From Caldifarciminota bacterium (GTDB taxonomy: Bacteria > Hydrothermota > Hydrothermia > UBA1063 > CAJXJZ01), in contig JALVLE010000331.1 in NCBI GenBank assembly GCA_027033555.1, positions 1 to 5,389 of the forward strand: DNA of 5,389 nt, in the 5' to 3' direction. This document shows positions 4,511 through 5,389 of this stretch, in pieces (positions within the stretch are counted from its first letter, which is position 1; each line of letters opens with the position of its first letter). A program made the position numbers and the translations under genes. Below the pieces are notes generated by a model. That model was given only the letters and a program-made list of their open reading frames with translations, was not told where the DNA came from and ran no database searches.

Positions 4511-5389
4511 ATGCTTATTATAGAGAAAATTACAAAAACTTATAGAAGTGGTGCTAAAACTATTAAGGCATTAAAAGATATAACTCTGAAAATAGCGCCT
4601 CGAGAGGTAACTGTAATACTTGGACCAAATGGGGCCGGTAAGACAACACTCTTTAAGATAATTAGCGGACTTATTTATCCTGACAAAGGAAGAATTATCA
4701 TTAAGGGTAAGAATAATGTGGCTTTTGTTCCAACCAGCGAGAGAAGTTTTTATTTCCGTCTATCAGGATGGGAAAATCTATATTTCTTTGGTGCACTCTG
4801 GAAACTTTCAAGTAAAACGGTAAAACACAGAGTTAAGAAGCTTTTATCTCTCTATCCCATGCTCAATTTTAGCGAAAATCTTTTGAATAGACCCTACATG
4901 ACATACTCAAGAGGAGAGAAACAGAAACTGAATTTGCTAAGAGCATTCATCATAGACGCTAATATACTCTTGCTTGATGAACCCACCTCTTTTACTGATC
5001 CATTATCATCCAATGAAATACTTAGTTTCATAAAACTGTATGGTAAAAGTAAGGATGCATGCATATTATATGCTACACATAATCTTCCAGAAGCTGAGAA
5101 TATAGCTGACCGGGTAATTTTGCTAAAAAATGGAAATATCGTACGTGACCTTAAAAGAGCAGACCTTATAGAAATGGGTAAAAAAAGTTATATAAAAATA
5201 ACTACTGATAGTATTAATTACAAGAAACTGAATAATCTTGATTGGAGTGGTATGAAAATATTCTCACATTCCTCTTCATTTTTCATAGAGATAGATTCCA
5301 AGAATAATAAAGAAAAACTTTATAAAGAGATACTTACAAAACTACAAAGGTCTAACATCGTTGCGGATATAACCTTAGAACCTGCGAAA
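4511..5389 (+). CDS. ABC transporter ATP-binding protein, ABC-2/DrrA-like exporter type (3' end outside window)
   Basis: The 293 visible residues form a complete nucleotide-binding domain plus most of a C-terminal accessory domain. This subunit would hydrolyse ATP at the inner face of the membrane to drive a partner permease, expected just downstream. Motifs: Walker A GPNGAGKT (38-45, K44), signature YSRGEKQ (S133-G135) in place of LSGGQ, Walker B ILLLDEP with D156 and catalytic E157, and the H-loop H190 in ATHNLPEAE. At the Q-loop the usual Gln is replaced (VPTSERSFYFRLSGWENL, T75/S76). This variant recalls a subgroup of ABC-2 exporters with ERSFYWRLTGRENL-like sequences. From about residue 220 the sequence looks like the DUF4162-type tail of these ATPases, so only a short piece is probably missing. 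The ATG at 4511 is preferred to the in-frame ATG at 4502, because 4502 lies only 3 bp past the -10 box and upstream of the predicted transcript start. The substrate cannot be deduced. Confidence 0.9.
   Translation, partial: MLIIEKITKTYRSGAKTIKALKDITLKIAPREVTVILGPNGAGKTTLFKIISGLIYPDKGRIIIKGKNNVAFVPTSERSFYFRLSGWENLYFFGALWKLSSKTVKHRVKKLLSLYPMLNFSENLLNRPYMTYSRGEKQKLNLLRAFIIDANILLLDEPTSFTDPLSSNEILSFIKLYGKSKDACILYATHNLPEAENIADRVILLKNGNIVRDLKRADLIEMGKKSYIKITTDSINYKKLNNLDWSGMKIFSHSSSFFIEIDSKNNKEKLYKEILTKLQRSNIVADITLEPAK

Noticed and set aside
4205..5064. ATGCATGCA occurring twice (4205-4213 and 5056-5064) as a possible protein-binding repeat
   Set aside because: The copies are about 850 bp apart, one is inside the ABC coding sequence, and such a short self-complementary word can occur by chance.

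Overview
This is an A+T-rich bacterial window. Its proteins are rich in Lys, Glu and Ile, and its single tRNA is much more G+C-rich (45 of 74 bases) than the surrounding DNA. That contrast suggests a thermophile or moderate thermophile, possibly from a poorly sampled lineage; I cannot name the organism. RNase R, DprA and clear sigma-70-type promoters indicate Bacteria rather than Archaea.

Layout from left to right. (1) Positions 1-248 hold the 3' end of a plus-strand gene resembling the type III CRISPR accessory protein Csx15, so a CRISPR-Cas locus may lie just outside the left edge. (2) Positions 323-2419 hold a complete RNase R (rnr). (3) dprA, for the DNA-uptake and recombination mediator DprA/Smf, lies on the minus strand (2395-3474). 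Its 3' end overlaps the rnr 3' end by 25 bp. (4) tRNA-Lys(UUU) lies 10 bp upstream of the dprA start on the same strand, with a strong promoter (TTGATT-17-TATAAT) immediately in front; the two are probably one transcript. (5) A minus-strand gene for an unrecognised protein of about six membrane segments follows (3610-4161). (6) Positions 4228-4481 look like the shrunken remnant of an insertion sequence: two degenerate terminal repeats flank a broken transposase C-terminus. (7) A plus-strand ABC-2-type exporter ATPase gene starts at 4511 and runs off the right edge.

Two points stand out. First, no gene with a visible start has a convincing Shine-Dalgarno sequence upstream of it. For two genes (membrane protein and ABC ATPase) the predicted transcription start falls 0-6 nt before the ATG, and rnr and dprA could also have leaders of about 10 nt or less. 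This suggests leaderless or near-leaderless initiation. Second, the TTGACA -35 box of the ABC gene lies inside the right terminal repeat of the IS remnant while the -10 box lies outside it. The remnant may therefore have supplied half of the promoter now used by the transporter.

The genes do not form one pathway. The window reads as housekeeping genes (rnr, tRNA-Lys, dprA) between a possible CRISPR locus and a transporter region altered by an old insertion.
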